Shown one piece after another: positions 51,043 to 60,807 of a DNA stretch of 64,000 nt. This stretch comes from Brachymonas wangyanguii (GTDB lineage Bacteria > Pseudomonadota > Gammaproteobacteria > Burkholderiales > Burkholderiaceae_C). Location: assembly GCF_045055315.1 (NCBI RefSeq), contig NZ_CP173677.1, forward strand, positions 930,001-994,000, in the 5' to 3' direction. Under the pieces are notes generated by a model. The model saw only the letters and a program-made list of their open reading frames with translations. It had not been told where the DNA came from and ran no database searches. Numbering within the stretch: position 1 is the first letter of the stretch; each line of letters starts with the position of its first letter. A program made the position numbers and the translations under genes.

Positions 51043-51999
51043 TCAGCCCTGGTGCTGCTCCAGGAAGCGCTGGGCGTCCAGCGCCGCCATGCAGCCGGTA
51101 CCGGCGCTGGTGATGGCCTGGCGGTAGATATGGTCCTGCACGTCGCCGGCCGCGAACACGCCTGGCACGCTGGTTTGCGTGGCAAAGCCCTGCTGGCCGC
51201 CCTGGGTGATCAGGTAGCCATCCTGCATGGCCAGCTTGTCCTTGAAGATGTCGGTATTGGGTGAATGGCCAATGGCGATGAAGCAGCCATGCACGGGTAT
51301 CTCCTCGGTGCTCTCGTCCTTGGTGCTGCGGATGCGCACGCCGGTCACGCCGCTGGCATCGCCCAGCACTTCCTCGAGCGTGGCAAACAGCTTCAGCTCG
51401 ATCTTGCCGGCTTGCACCTTGTCCATCAGCTTGTCGACCAGGATCGCTTCGGCACGGAAGCTGTCCCGGCGATGGATCAGCGTGACCTTGCGGGCAATGT
51501 TGCTCAGATACAACGCTTCTTCCACGGCGGTGTTGCCGCCGCCCACCACGCAGACATCCTGGTCGCGGTAGAAGAAACCGTCACAGGTAGCGCAGGCGCT
51601 GACGCCGCGGCCCATGAAGGCTTCTTCGGACGGCAGACCGATGTAGCGCGCCGAGGCACCCGTGGCAATGATCAGCGTGTCGCAGGTGTAGCTGCCGCTG
51701 TCGCCAGTCAGGGTGAACGGGCGCTGGCCCAGTTCCACCGTGTGGATATGGTCGAACTGGATGGTGGCGTTGAAGCGCTGTGCGTGCTCCAGGAAGCGCT
51801 GCATCAGTTCCGGGCCTTGTACGCCATGCACGTCTGCCGGCCAGTTGTCCACATCGGTGGTGGTCATCAGTTGGCCGCCCTGGGCCATGCCGGTGATCAG
51901 CAGCGGTTGCAGGTTGGCGCGCGCAGCGTAGATCGCGGCAGAATAGCCGGCTGGGCCGGAGCCCAGGATCAGGACTTTGGCGTGCGTCGGAGTCGTCAT
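51043..51999 (-). CDS. trxB: thioredoxin reductase
   Basis: A 318-residue flavoprotein. The FAD site is LILGSGPAGYSAAIYAARA, the redox-active CATC lies in SACATCDGFFYRDQDV, the NADPH site is VVGGGNTAVEEALYLSNIARKV, and the C-terminal FAD loop is GVFAAGDVQDHIYRQAITSAGTGC. It reduces thioredoxin with NADPH. AAAGGA precedes the ATG at 51999; a longer upstream frame is not family-like. It is divergent from the Crp-type regulator across 225 bp. Confidence 0.97.
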   Translation of the reverse strand: MTTPTHAKVLILGSGPAGYSAAIYAARANLQPLLITGMAQGGQLMTTTDVDNWPADVHGVQGPELMQRFLEHAQRFNATIQFDHIHTVELGQRPFTLTGDSGSYTCDTLIIATGASARYIGLPSEEAFMGRGVSACATCDGFFYRDQDVCVVGGGNTAVEEALYLSNIARKVTLIHRRDSFRAEAILVDKLMDKVQAGKIELKLFATLEEVLGDASGVTGVRIRSTKDESTEEIPVHGCFIAIGHSPNTDIFKDKLAMQDGYLITQGGQQGFATQTSVPGVFAAGDVQDHIYRQAITSAGTGCMAALDAQRFLEQHQG

Positions 52000-52152
52000 G
52001 GCGTGTATCCTTTCTTGTTGGCAGGGGTCAATGCACTGCAGTGTAGCCGTTTGCCGATAGGGCAGAGGGCAAGCGGATATGTACAAAACAGAGCATTTCG
52101 TGTGAAGCATCGTGCACGATCGGTCAGTAATGGACAATTCCCCTGCAGTATC

Positions 52153-52168
52153 CATGATTTATGTCATG
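52153..52168. promoter_or_regulatory. inverted repeat in the trxB / Crp-family intergenic region
   Basis: CATGA (52153-52157) and TCATG (52164-52168) are inverted arms with 6-bp spacing. The core TGATTTATGTCA loosely resembles a Crp/Fnr-type operator, and a Crp-family gene starts 57 bp downstream, so autoregulation is possible. Confidence 0.35.
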
Positions 52169-52224
52169 CTATTAGGGCAAAATGGCAGCTACCGGCATGA
52201 CCGGCTAGCCAGGGAAAGGACGAG

Positions 52225-52899
52225 ATGACCATTGTTTCCAATCTGGATCTGATCCGCAGGGTTCCCCTGTTCAGTGACTTGACTACGACACAAACCAGCG
52301 TGCTGTACGCCAACATCGGAAAAAAGCGCTTCAAGCGCGGTGAAAACATTGTGGAAGAGGGCCGTATCTCCGGCACCCTCTACATGATCCTGTCCGGCCG
52401 GGCGCGCGTCCTGCTGCAGGATCACCGTGGGCGCGAGGTCATCATGGCCACGCTGGAGGTGGGTGACTGCATCGGCGAAATGAGCCTGATCGACGGCGAG
52501 CCGCATTCCGCCACGGTACGTGCCGAGGTGCAGACCGACGTGCTCACGCTGGATCGCGACGCCTTCCTCAACAGCCTGCGCGAGAACTCCAGCATGGCCG
52601 AGGCGGTCATGCGGGGCCTGGTGCGCCGCCTGCGCAAGGCCGACAAGCAGATCGAGTCGCTGGCGCTGATGGATGTCTATGGCCGCGTGCAGACGGTACT
52701 GATCGACATGACGGAAACCGATGCCGACGGCAGCATGGTGTTGCGCCAGAAGGTATCGCGCCAGGACGTGGCCAAGATGGTTGGCGCCTCGCGCGAGATG
52801 GTCAGCCGCGTGATGAAACACTTTGAGGAAGATGGCACGCTGGTTGAGCGTCCGGATGGCAGCTTCGTGCTGACCCCGCGCAGCCAGCAGGCAGACTGA
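52225..52899 (+). CDS. Crp/Fnr-family transcriptional regulator
   Basis: A 224-residue regulator. The N-terminal cyclic-nucleotide-binding beta-roll contains GTLYMILSGRARVLLQD, GDCIGEMSLIDGEPHSATVRA and a long dimer helix. The C-terminal HTH is KVSRQDVAKMVGASREMVSRVMKHFEEDGTLV, close to Crp's. No N-terminal Cys cluster, so it is not an iron-sulfur Fnr. Known cAMP contacts are only partly kept, so the ligand is uncertain. AAAGGA precedes the ATG. It is separated from ftsK by 22 bp. Confidence 0.9.
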   Translation: MTIVSNLDLIRRVPLFSDLTTTQTSVLYANIGKKRFKRGENIVEEGRISGTLYMILSGRARVLLQDHRGREVIMATLEVGDCIGEMSLIDGEPHSATVRAEVQTDVLTLDRDAFLNSLRENSSMAEAVMRGLVRRLRKADKQIESLALMDVYGRVQTVLIDMTETDADGSMVLRQKVSRQDVAKMVGASREMVSRVMKHFEEDGTLVERPDGSFVLTPRSQQAD

Positions 52900-52921
52900 A
52901 GACGGCTGCCAAGGAAGTTGA

Positions 52922-55297
52922 ATGGCATACCTGATTCGCAATACCCAGACTGAACCCGCCCCCGTAGACGACAAGCCGCTGGTCCCCGCCTTTTTCCGGC
53001 GTTTCAGCCAGGAGACCGTGCTGTTTGTCGGCCTGCTGCTGCTGGTATTCTGGCTGGCCGCCCTGGTCAGCCACGATACCGCTGACCCTGCCTGGAGCAC
53101 CACCGGCGTCTATTCCGAGCCGCGCAACTGGCTTGGCCATGCCGGCGCCTGGGTCGCCGACATCAGCTATTTCCTGCTGGGCCGCTCGGTCTGGCTGCTG
53201 TTCCTGGCGCTGTTTGCCGGCTGGGTGCGCCTGTTCCGCAGCTGGATCCGCGGCCAGATGCTGCCCGAGGTGGCAGGCGTAGCGCAGGCAGACAACATCG
53301 GCTGGCGTCAGCGCTGGCTGGGCTGGTTTGACCAGCGCCTGGTCTGGTGGCTGGCCCTGCTGGTGTTGTTGGCGTCGGCCGCTGGCCTGGAATGGAGCCG
53401 CCTGTATGCCGGTGCAGCCTCGCTGCCGGGGGGCGCTGGCGGCATGCTGGGCAGCTTTGTCGGCCCGCTGATGCAGTCTTTCCTGGGCGGGCTGGGTTCC
53501 GGCGTGCTGGGCATCGTGCTGCTGGTAGCGGCGTTTGCCTGGGTGTTCCGCTTCTCCTGGGGCCAGGTGTCGCAGCAGATCGGTGCCTGGATCGAGCAGC
53601 GCATCGATGCCGCGCGTACCCGTCGTGAAGTGGCGGCAGATGTGGCAGCCGGCCAGGAAGCCGCCCGCCAGCGCGAAGTCGAGGTCGAGCAGGAGCTGGA
53701 ACAGGTGCGCGAGAACCATCCGATTCCGGTGGCCGTCGACATGCCGGTACGACCGCTGGCGGCCGAGCCCAGTGTGCGTGTTGCCAAGGAGCGCCAGAAG
53801 CCGCTGTTTACCGAACTGCCTGACAGCACGCTGCCACAGATCAGCCTGCTGGACGAAGCGCCGGCCAACCGTGAAGCGATCCCGCACGAGACGCTGGAAA
53901 TGACCAGCCGCCTGATCGAAAAGAAACTCAAGGACTTTGGCGTGGAGGTGCGCGTGGTGGCGGCCAAGCCGGGCCCGGTGGTCACGCGCTACGAGATGGA
54001 GCCGGCGACCGGCGTCAAGGGCTCGCAGATCGTCAACCTGGCCAAGGACCTGGCGCGTTCGCTGAGTCTGGTGTCGATCCGCGTGGTCGAGAACATTCCG
54101 GGCAAGAACCTGATGGCGCTGGAGTTGCCGAATGCGCGTCGCCAGACTATCCATCTGAGCGAGGTGCTGGGCTCCAACGCCTACCACGACGGCAAGTCGC
54201 TGCTGACGGTCGGCCTGGGCAAGGACATCGTCGGTACGCCGATCGTGGCTGACCTGGCCAAGATGCCGCACGTGATGGTGGCCGGTACCACCGGCTCCGG
54301 CAAGTCGGTCGGCATCAACGCCATGATCCTGAGCCTGCTCTACAAGGCATCGCCCGAGCAAGTGCGCCTGCTGATGATCGACCCCAAGATGCTGGAAATG
54401 TCGGTCTACGAAGACATTCCGCACCTGATTGCGCCGGTCGTGACTGACATGCGCCAGGCCGCCCACGGCCTGAACTGGTGCGTCGGCGAGATGGAGCGTC
54501 GCTACAAGCTGATGAGCAAGATGGGCGTGCGCAACCTGGCGGGCTACAACGCCAAGATCGAGGAGGCCAAGGCCCGTGAGGAGCTGATCCCGAACCCGTT
54601 CAGCCTGACGCCCGATTCGCCTGAGCCGCTGGAGCGCCTGCCGTATCTGGTGGTGGTGATCGACGAGCTGGCCGACCTGATGATGGTGGTCGGCAAGAAG
54701 ATCGAGGAGTTGATTGCGCGTCTGGCGCAGAAGGCGCGTGCTGCCGGCATCCACCTGATCCTGGCGACGCAGCGCCCGAGCGTGGACGTGATCACCGGCC
54801 TGATCAAGGCCAACATCCCGACGCGTATCGCCTTCCAGGTATCGAGCAAGATCGACAGCCGCACCATTTTGGACCAGATGGGTGCCGAAAGCCTGCTGGG
54901 CATGGGTGACATGCTTTACCTGCCGTCGGGCCAAGGCATGCCGACGCGCGTGCACGGCGCCTTTGTCAGCGATGACGAAGTGCACCGCGTCGTGACCTTC
55001 CTGAAGGAGCACGGCGAGCCCAACTACATCGAGGGCGTGCTGGAAGGCGGTACCGTCGATGGCGAGGAGGGCGGTGCCGATGGCCAGGGTGGTGGCGAGC
55101 AGGATCCGATGTACGACCAGGCCGTCGAAGTGGTGCTGAAGAAGCGCAAGGCCAGCATCTCGCTGGTGCAGCGTGAACTGCGCATCGGCTACAACCGCGC
55201 TGCCCGCCTGCTGGAGGATATGGAGCGTGCTGGCCTGGTCAGCAGCCTGTCCAGCAGCGGCCAGCGCGACATCCTGGTGCCGAATCGCGACGAATAA
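52922..55297 (+). CDS. ftsK: DNA translocase FtsK
   Basis: A 791-residue FtsK. About four N-terminal membrane helices anchor it at the septum, followed by a short linker. The motor has Walker A TTGSGKSVGINAM, Walker B LVVVIDELADLMMVVG, and HLILATQRPSVDVITG. The gamma winged-helix at the C-terminus (YDQAVEVVLKKRKASISLVQRELRIGYNRAARLLEDMERAGLVS) reads KOPS. It clears the chromosome and activates XerCD at dif. The linker is much shorter than in E. coli FtsK, as in other Burkholderiales. Confidence 0.96.
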   Translation: MAYLIRNTQTEPAPVDDKPLVPAFFRRFSQETVLFVGLLLLVFWLAALVSHDTADPAWSTTGVYSEPRNWLGHAGAWVADISYFLLGRSVWLLFLALFAGWVRLFRSWIRGQMLPEVAGVAQADNIGWRQRWLGWFDQRLVWWLALLVLLASAAGLEWSRLYAGAASLPGGAGGMLGSFVGPLMQSFLGGLGSGVLGIVLLVAAFAWVFRFSWGQVSQQIGAWIEQRIDAARTRREVAADVAAGQEAARQREVEVEQELEQVRENHPIPVAVDMPVRPLAAEPSVRVAKERQKPLFTELPDSTLPQISLLDEAPANREAIPHETLEMTSRLIEKKLKDFGVEVRVVAAKPGPVVTRYEMEPATGVKGSQIVNLAKDLARSLSLVSIRVVENIPGKNLMALELPNARRQTIHLSEVLGSNAYHDGKSLLTVGLGKDIVGTPIVADLAKMPHVMVAGTTGSGKSVGINAMILSLLYKASPEQVRLLMIDPKMLEMSVYEDIPHLIAPVVTDMRQAAHGLNWCVGEMERRYKLMSKMGVRNLAGYNAKIEEAKAREELIPNPFSLTPDSPEPLERLPYLVVVIDELADLMMVVGKKIEELIARLAQKARAAGIHLILATQRPSVDVITGLIKANIPTRIAFQVSSKIDSRTILDQMGAESLLGMGDMLYLPSGQGMPTRVHGAFVSDDEVHRVVTFLKEHGEPNYIEGVLEGGTVDGEEGGADGQGGGEQDPMYDQAVEVVLKKRKASISLVQRELRIGYNRAARLLEDMERAGLVSSLSSSGQRDILVPNRDE

Positions 55298-55320
55298 ACG
55301 TCAGCTTTCTGTCCTTGTTT

Positions 55321-55379
55321 TGTAACAAGTCCCTGTGCGGTGGCAAGACCGGCAGGGACTTGCGCCGTTAGCTGTTACA
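55321..55379. repeat. nested inverted repeats between ftsK and lolA
   Basis: CAAGTCCCTG (55326-55335) and CAGGGACTTG (55353-55362) are perfect 10-bp arms around a 17-base loop. Outside them TGTAACA (55321-55327) and TGTTACA (55373-55379) form a second inverted pair. No T tract follows, so it is not a plain intrinsic terminator. It may be a transcript-end structure or an operator. Confidence 0.5.
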
Positions 55380-55529
55380 TTTTCTGCCATGGCAGGACTT
55401 TTGCAACGCTTGCACCTGAACTCCTGCCCGTTTCCCCCTCTAAACTGACAGCAAGACCTGAAGCAGCCCGTCTGCAGATGCACGGCATGGGGCCGTGTGG
55501 CAGGTCAGCCTACGAAGGAGAAATCGCTG

Positions 55530-56216
55530 ATGTTCAAGCAAGAAACCGCCAAATCCGTGCAGCCCGCTGCCGCTTCCCGTCGCCGTTCGCTGCTGGGAGC
55601 TGCATCCGTCCTGGCCGTGGGTCTGGCTGGCTGGAGTGGCGCCGCCCATGCGGATGGCCTGTCCACGCTCGACAGCTACATCAAGAACAGCAAGTCCGGT
55701 CAGGCCACTTTTACCCAGACCGTGACCAATGTGAACAAGAAAGGCACGGCACGCCAGAGCTCCGGCACCTTCAGCTTCAAGCGACCGGGCCAGTTCCGTT
55801 TCGATTACACCAAGCCGTTCAAGCAGACCATCGTCGCTGATGGCAAGACGCTGTGGATGTACGACGCCGGCCTGAACCAGGTGACGCAGCGCAGCCAGGC
55901 CCAGGTGCTGGACGCCACGCCGGCCGCCCTGGTGGCCTCGGCGACCAGCCTGAAGTCGCTGCAGACGCATTACAAGCTGGAAAATGCGACCGGGCAGGGT
56001 GGCCTGGAGTGGGTGCGCGCCACGCCCAAGGCCCAGGACGGCCAGATCAAGAACGTGATGATCGGTTTCCAGGGCAAGGACCTGCGTTCGCTGGTGATCC
56101 TGGACAACTTCGGCCAGCGTTCCGATATCCAGTTTCAGAACTTTGGCAGCAAGCTGCCGGCCAATGTCAGCTTCAACTTCAAGCCGCCGGCTGGTGCCGA
56201 CGTGCTGAAGCAGTAA
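55530..56216 (+). CDS. lolA: outer-membrane lipoprotein carrier LolA
   Basis: A 228-residue periplasmic chaperone carrying lipoproteins from LolCDE to the outer membrane. The signal peptide is RRRSLLGAASVLAVGLAGWSGAAHA. The mature fold includes SGQATFTQTV, SSGTFSFKRPGQFRFDYTKPFKQTIVADGKTLWMYDAGLNQVTQR, diagnostic for LolA. GAAGGAG precedes the ATG. ftsK-lolA-rarA order is widely conserved. Confidence 0.95.
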   Translation: MFKQETAKSVQPAAASRRRSLLGAASVLAVGLAGWSGAAHADGLSTLDSYIKNSKSGQATFTQTVTNVNKKGTARQSSGTFSFKRPGQFRFDYTKPFKQTIVADGKTLWMYDAGLNQVTQRSQAQVLDATPAALVASATSLKSLQTHYKLENATGQGGLEWVRATPKAQDGQIKNVMIGFQGKDLRSLVILDNFGQRSDIQFQNFGSKLPANVSFNFKPPAGADVLKQ

Positions 56217-56370
56217 GCACGGCATGATCCTGCCCGTAGTGGCAGGCAATACGGGTAACATGCAGGCATGATGATGCGTCTGATGGCCTGCAATCCCGAA
56301 TCCCACAGCCCTGTCTGCCTGCCGGCGCACAGGGCTGTGCTGTTGCTGTCTCTTGTGCAGGAGGATGCCC

Positions 56371-57675
56371 ATGGCTGACCTGTTCTCGCAGGATCCGATC
56401 CCGCCGCTGGCCGAGGCGCTGCGGCCGAAAACGCTGGACGAGGTGATCGGCCAGACCCATTTGCTGGGTGAAGGCAAGCCGCTGCGGCTGGCCTTCCTGT
56501 CGGGCAAGCCGCACTCGATGATCTTCTGGGGCCCGCCCGGCGTGGGCAAGACCACGCTGGCGCGCCTGACGGCGACGGCGTTTGACTGCGCCTTTATCGC
56601 GCTGTCGGCGGTGTTTTCTGGCGTCAAGGACATCCGTGCCGCCATGGAGCAGGCCGAGCAGAATCTGGCGCAGGGCCGCCACACCATCCTGTTCGTGGAC
56701 GAGATCCACCGCTTCAACAAGTCGCAGCAGGACGCCTTGCTGCCCTATGCCGAAAGCGGCCTGGTTACCTTTATCGGTGCCACCACAGAAAACCCCTCAT
56801 TTGAGGTCAACTCGGCACTGCTGTCACGGGCGCAGGTCTATGTGCTCAAGTCGCTCACCGATGAGGAGCTGCGCCAGCTGCTGCAGCGCGCGCAGGCCAT
56901 GGCGCTGGGTGAGCTGCAGTTTGACGAACTGGCGGTGGATACCCTGATCGGCTATGCCGATGGTGATGCGCGCCGCTTCCTGAACCTGCTGGAGCAGTGC
57001 CAGACGGCTGCGCACACCACTGGCGTGCAGCAGATCGAGGCCGCCTTTATCGAAAACGCGCTGACGCTGAATGCGCGCCGCTTTGACAAGGGCGGCGACA
57101 ACTTCTACGACCAGATTTCGGCGCTGCACAAGTCGGTGCGAGGTTCCAGTCCCGATGCCGCACTCTACTGGCTGACGCGCATGCTGGATGGCGGCGCCGA
57201 TCCGCGCTACCTGTCGCGCCGCATCATCCGCATGGCCTGGGAAGACATCGGCCTGGCCGATCCGCGCGCCATGCAGATCGCCAACGACGCCGCGCTGACC
57301 TACGAACGCCTCGGCAGCCCGGAAGGGGAGCTAGCGCTGGCGCAGGCGGTGATTTATCTGGCGATAGCCGCCAAGAGCAATGCCGGCTACAAGGCCTATA
57401 ACCAGGCGCGCGCCTTCGTCAAGCAGGACAAGAGCCGCGAGGTGCCGGTGCATCTGCGCAATGCGCCCACCAAACTCATGAAAGAACTGGGCCATGGTCG
57501 TGCCTACCGCTATGCGCATGACGAACCGCATGCCTATGCCGCCGGCGAGCACTATCTGCCTGATGACATGGCCGATCCCGGCTGGTACCAGCCGGTGCCG
57601 CGCGGGCTGGAACTGCGCATTGGCGAGAAGCTGGCGCAGCTGAAACGCTGGGACGAAGAGGCCGGCAAGCCCTGA
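56371..57675 (+). CDS. rarA: replication-associated recombination protein A
   Basis: A 434-residue AAA+ ATPase of the RarA/MgsA/WRNIP1 family. N-terminal PLAEALRPKTLDEVIGQTHLLGEGKPL, Walker A FWGPPGVGKTTLAR, Walker B ILFVDEIHRFNKSQQDALLPYAESG and the C-terminal LHKSVRGSSPDAALYWLTRMLDGGADPRYLSRRIIRMAWEDIGLADP are diagnostic. It acts at stalled replication forks. GGAGG precedes ATG 56371, giving MADLFSQDPIPPLAEALRP. Confidence 0.96.
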   Translation: MADLFSQDPIPPLAEALRPKTLDEVIGQTHLLGEGKPLRLAFLSGKPHSMIFWGPPGVGKTTLARLTATAFDCAFIALSAVFSGVKDIRAAMEQAEQNLAQGRHTILFVDEIHRFNKSQQDALLPYAESGLVTFIGATTENPSFEVNSALLSRAQVYVLKSLTDEELRQLLQRAQAMALGELQFDELAVDTLIGYADGDARRFLNLLEQCQTAAHTTGVQQIEAAFIENALTLNARRFDKGGDNFYDQISALHKSVRGSSPDAALYWLTRMLDGGADPRYLSRRIIRMAWEDIGLADPRAMQIANDAALTYERLGSPEGELALAQAVIYLAIAAKSNAGYKAYNQARAFVKQDKSREVPVHLRNAPTKLMKELGHGRAYRYAHDEPHAYAAGEHYLPDDMADPGWYQPVPRGLELRIGEKLAQLKRWDEEAGKP

Positions 57676-57871
57676 TTTCAGGGATGACAGATCAGGGAAT
57701 CCCCCACGCAAAACAGTCGGGAGCGTACGATCGTGCTTGCTACAATCGTTTGCCGCTGCTCGCTGGGTAAGGATTTGCAACAGGGCTGGCGGTACCGCGA
57801 CAGGTGTCACACGCACCGGTTATAGAGGTAGCGCACACCGTTGCCGGTCAGATCAGGGGAGAACCCAGACG

Positions 57872-58801
57872 ATGGAAATCTTGTTGCAACAGATCATCAA
57901 TGGTCTGGTCCTGGGGAGCATGTACGCGCTGGTCGCCCTTGGCTACACCATGGTGTACGGCATCATCAACCTGATCAACTTTGCGCACGGCGAAGTGCTG
58001 ATGATTGGCGCGCTCACCAGCTGGACGATTGTCGGTCTGATCCAGGAAAGCATGCCGGGCCTGCCAGGCTGGATGGTGCTGCTGATTGCCATGCTGGTGG
58101 CCTGCGTGGTGGCTGCCGTGCTCAACTTCAGCATCGAGAAAATTGCCTACCGGCCGCTGCGCAACAGCCCGCGGCTGGCACCGCTGATCACCGCCATTGG
58201 CATGAGCATCCTGCTGCAGACGCTGGCCATGATCATCTGGAAGCCCAACTACAAGTCCTACCCGACGCTGCTGGCGGCCGAGCCGTTCCAGGTCGCCGGA
58301 GCTGTCATCACCGTGACCCAGGTGATGGTGCTGGGCGTGACCGCCATCTGCCTGTCGGTGCTGCTCTACGTGGTACACCGCACCAGCCTGGGCCGTGCCA
58401 TGCGTGCCACCGCCGAAAATCCGAGCGTGGCCTCGCTGATGGGGGTCAAGCCCGATACCGTGATTTCTGCCACCTTCATCATCGGCGCCGTGCTGGCCGC
58501 CGTGGCCGGCGTCATGTTTGCCGCCAACTACGGCACAGTGCAGCACACCATGGGCTTTCTGCCGGGCCTGAAGGCGTTTACCGCCGCGGTGCTGGGCGGC
58601 ATTGGCAACCTCGGCGGAGCCGTGGTTGGCGGCCTGTTGCTGGGCCTGATCGAATCGATCGGCTCCGGCTACCTGGGTGTGCTGACCGGCGGCGTGCTGG
58701 GCAGCCATTACACCGACATCCTGGGCTTCCTGGTGCTGGTGCTGATCCTGATCCTGCGCCCGTCCGGCCTGCTGGGCGAACGCGTGGCCGACCGCGCCTG
58801 A
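57872..58801 (+). CDS. livH: branched-chain amino acid ABC transporter permease LivH
   Basis: A 309-residue integral membrane permease with about eight hydrophobic helices. The start MEILLQQIINGLVLGSMYALVALGYTMVYGIINLINFAHGEVLMIG is the LivH signature, and RAMRATAENPSVASLMGVKPDTVI is the EAA-like loop contacting the ATPases. Start chosen by family and a GGGGAG-like site. It is the first gene of livHMGF; no periplasmic binding protein gene lies beside it, so the substrate range is uncertain. Confidence 0.95.
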   Translation: MEILLQQIINGLVLGSMYALVALGYTMVYGIINLINFAHGEVLMIGALTSWTIVGLIQESMPGLPGWMVLLIAMLVACVVAAVLNFSIEKIAYRPLRNSPRLAPLITAIGMSILLQTLAMIIWKPNYKSYPTLLAAEPFQVAGAVITVTQVMVLGVTAICLSVLLYVVHRTSLGRAMRATAENPSVASLMGVKPDTVISATFIIGAVLAAVAGVMFAANYGTVQHTMGFLPGLKAFTAAVLGGIGNLGGAVVGGLLLGLIESIGSGYLGVLTGGVLGSHYTDILGFLVLVLILILRPSGLLGERVADRA

Positions 58802-58814
58802 CCGGGAGAACCGC

Positions 58815-60011
58815 ATGACATCGAGCAAGAGCAAACTGTTTGTCTTCCTGCTGGCGGCGATTGGCCTGCTGGTACTGCCGCTGGTGCTGCAGCAGTTCGG
58901 CAACGCCTGGGTGCGCATCGCCGACCTGGCGCTGCTGTACATCATGCTGGCGCTGGGCCTGAATATCGTGGTCGGCTACGCCGGCTTGCTGGATCTGGGC
59001 TATGTGGCGTTTTATGCCGTGGGTGCCTACCTGTTCGCGCTACTGGCTTCGCCGCATCTGCTCGGCACCTTTCCACAGCTGGTGGCGGTGTTTCCCAACG
59101 GCATGCACTTGCCGCTCTGGGCGGTGATTCCGCTGGCGGCGGCGCTGGCCGGCATTGTCGGTGTGCTGTTGGGCTACCCGCTGCTCAAGCTGCGCGGTGA
59201 TTACCTGGCCATCGTTACGCTGGGCTTTGGCGAGATCATCCGTATCTTCATGAACAACCTGGATGCGCCGGTCAATATCACCAACGGGCCCAAGGGCATC
59301 GGCCAGATCGATCCGGTCACCGTGGCCGGCCATTCGCTGTCGCGTTCGCTCGATATCGGCGGTTTTACCGTGGCTTCGGTCAGCCTGTACTACTACCTGT
59401 TCCTGGTGCTGGTGGTGCTGACGGTGGTGGTCTGCTACCGCCTGCAGGACTCGCGTATCGGCCGCGCCTGGATGGCGATCCGCGAAGACCAGACGGCGGC
59501 GCAGGCGATGGGCCTGAACACGCGCAACCTCAAGCTGCTGGCCTTCGGCATGGGGGCCACTTTTGGTGGCATTTCCGGTGCCATGTTTGCCAGCTTCCAG
59601 GGCTTTGTCTCGCCCGAATCCTTCAGCCTGATGGAGTCGATCATGATCGTCGCCATGGTGGTGCTCGGTGGCCTGGGCCACCTGCCGGGCGTGATCCTGG
59701 GCGCAGTGTTGCTGTCGGCACTGCCCGAGGTGCTGCGCTATGTGGCGCACCCGTTGCAGGCCATGACCGATGGTCGCCTGGATCCGGCGATCCTGCGCCA
59801 GCTGCTGATTGCACTGGCCATGATCTCGGTGATGCTGCTGCGTCCGCGCGGTCTGTGGCCTTCGCCCGAGCATGGCAAGTCGGCCAGCCGCAAGGTGGGT
59901 GCCAGCAAGGCCCAGCCGGTGACGGCCCAGCAGAACCCGCCTGGCGTCGACTCGCCCGCCGATGCCGTTCCCGGCACTACTACGGTCCGCCAGGACAGCG
60001 TCAACCCCTGA
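58815..60011 (+). CDS. livM: branched-chain amino acid ABC transporter permease LivM
   Basis: A 398-residue permease partner of LivH. Helical segments include LNIVVGYAGLLDLGYVAFYAVGAYLFALL and LKLRGDYLAIVTLGFGEIIRIFMNN, with the EAA-like loop IGRAWMAIREDQTAAQAMGLNTRNLKLLAF. From about residue 350 there is a roughly 50-residue polar Ala/Pro/Lys tail (SPEHGKSASRKVGASKAQ...) beyond the last helix, longer than in E. coli LivM. Start 13 bp after livH. Confidence 0.95.
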   Translation: MTSSKSKLFVFLLAAIGLLVLPLVLQQFGNAWVRIADLALLYIMLALGLNIVVGYAGLLDLGYVAFYAVGAYLFALLASPHLLGTFPQLVAVFPNGMHLPLWAVIPLAAALAGIVGVLLGYPLLKLRGDYLAIVTLGFGEIIRIFMNNLDAPVNITNGPKGIGQIDPVTVAGHSLSRSLDIGGFTVASVSLYYYLFLVLVVLTVVVCYRLQDSRIGRAWMAIREDQTAAQAMGLNTRNLKLLAFGMGATFGGISGAMFASFQGFVSPESFSLMESIMIVAMVVLGGLGHLPGVILGAVLLSALPEVLRYVAHPLQAMTDGRLDPAILRQLLIALAMISVMLLRPRGLWPSPEHGKSASRKVGASKAQPVTAQQNPPGVDSPADAVPGTTTVRQDSVNP

Positions 60012-60023
60012 GGCGGAAACAGC

Positions 60024-60794
60024 ATGAGCACGACGATTCTCGAAGTCCGCAATGTGTCCAAGCGCTTTGGCGGCCTGCAGGCGCTGAGCGAGGTCAAGCT
60101 GCATATCGAGCAGGGCCAGGTCTACGGCCTGATCGGTCCCAACGGCGCCGGCAAGACGACCTTTTTCAACGTCATCACCGGCCTGTATACGCCGGATAGT
60201 GGCAGCTTTGAACTGGCCGGCAAGGCCTACGAGCCGACGGCGGTACACAAGGTGGCCCAGGCTGGCATCGCTCGGACCTTCCAGAACATCCGCCTGTTTG
60301 CCGAGATGACGGCGCTGGAAAACGTGATGGTGGGGCGCCATGTGCGTACCCATTCCGGCGTGCTGGGTGCCATCTTCCAGACACGCGCCTTCCGTGCCGA
60401 GGAAGCCGCCATCCGCGAGCGTGCACAGGAACTGCTGGACTATGTCGGCATTGGCCAATATGCGGATTTCCGTGCGCGTACGCTGAGTTATGGCGATCAG
60501 CGCCGGCTGGAGATTGCCCGCGCGCTGGCGACCGAGCCGCAGCTGATTGCGCTCGACGAGCCGGCAGCCGGCATGAACGCCACCGAAAAAGTGCAGCTGC
60601 GCGAGCTGATCGACCGCATCCGCAAGGACAACCGCACCATTCTGCTGATCGAGCACGACGTGAAGCTGGTCATGGGCTTGTGCGACCGCGTGACGGTGCT
60701 GGACTATGGCAAGGTGATCGCCGAAGGCACGCCGGCGCAGGTGCAGAAGGACGAGAAGGTGATCGAGGCCTATCTGGGCACCGGGCAGCATTGA
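60024..60794 (+). CDS. livG: branched-chain amino acid ABC transporter ATPase LivG
   Basis: A 256-residue ATPase. Walker A is GLIGPNGAGKTTFFN, the signature region LSYGDQRRLEIARAL, Walker B QLIALDEPAAGMN, and the H-loop LLIEHDVKLVMGLCDRVTVLDYGKVIAEG. LivG-type specifics such as GIARTFQNIRLFAEMTALENVMVGRH are present. It powers uptake with LivF. Confidence 0.97.
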   Translation: MSTTILEVRNVSKRFGGLQALSEVKLHIEQGQVYGLIGPNGAGKTTFFNVITGLYTPDSGSFELAGKAYEPTAVHKVAQAGIARTFQNIRLFAEMTALENVMVGRHVRTHSGVLGAIFQTRAFRAEEAAIRERAQELLDYVGIGQYADFRARTLSYGDQRRLEIARALATEPQLIALDEPAAGMNATEKVQLRELIDRIRKDNRTILLIEHDVKLVMGLCDRVTVLDYGKVIAEGTPAQVQKDEKVIEAYLGTGQH

Positions 60795-60807
60795 GGCAGA
60801 ACACAGC

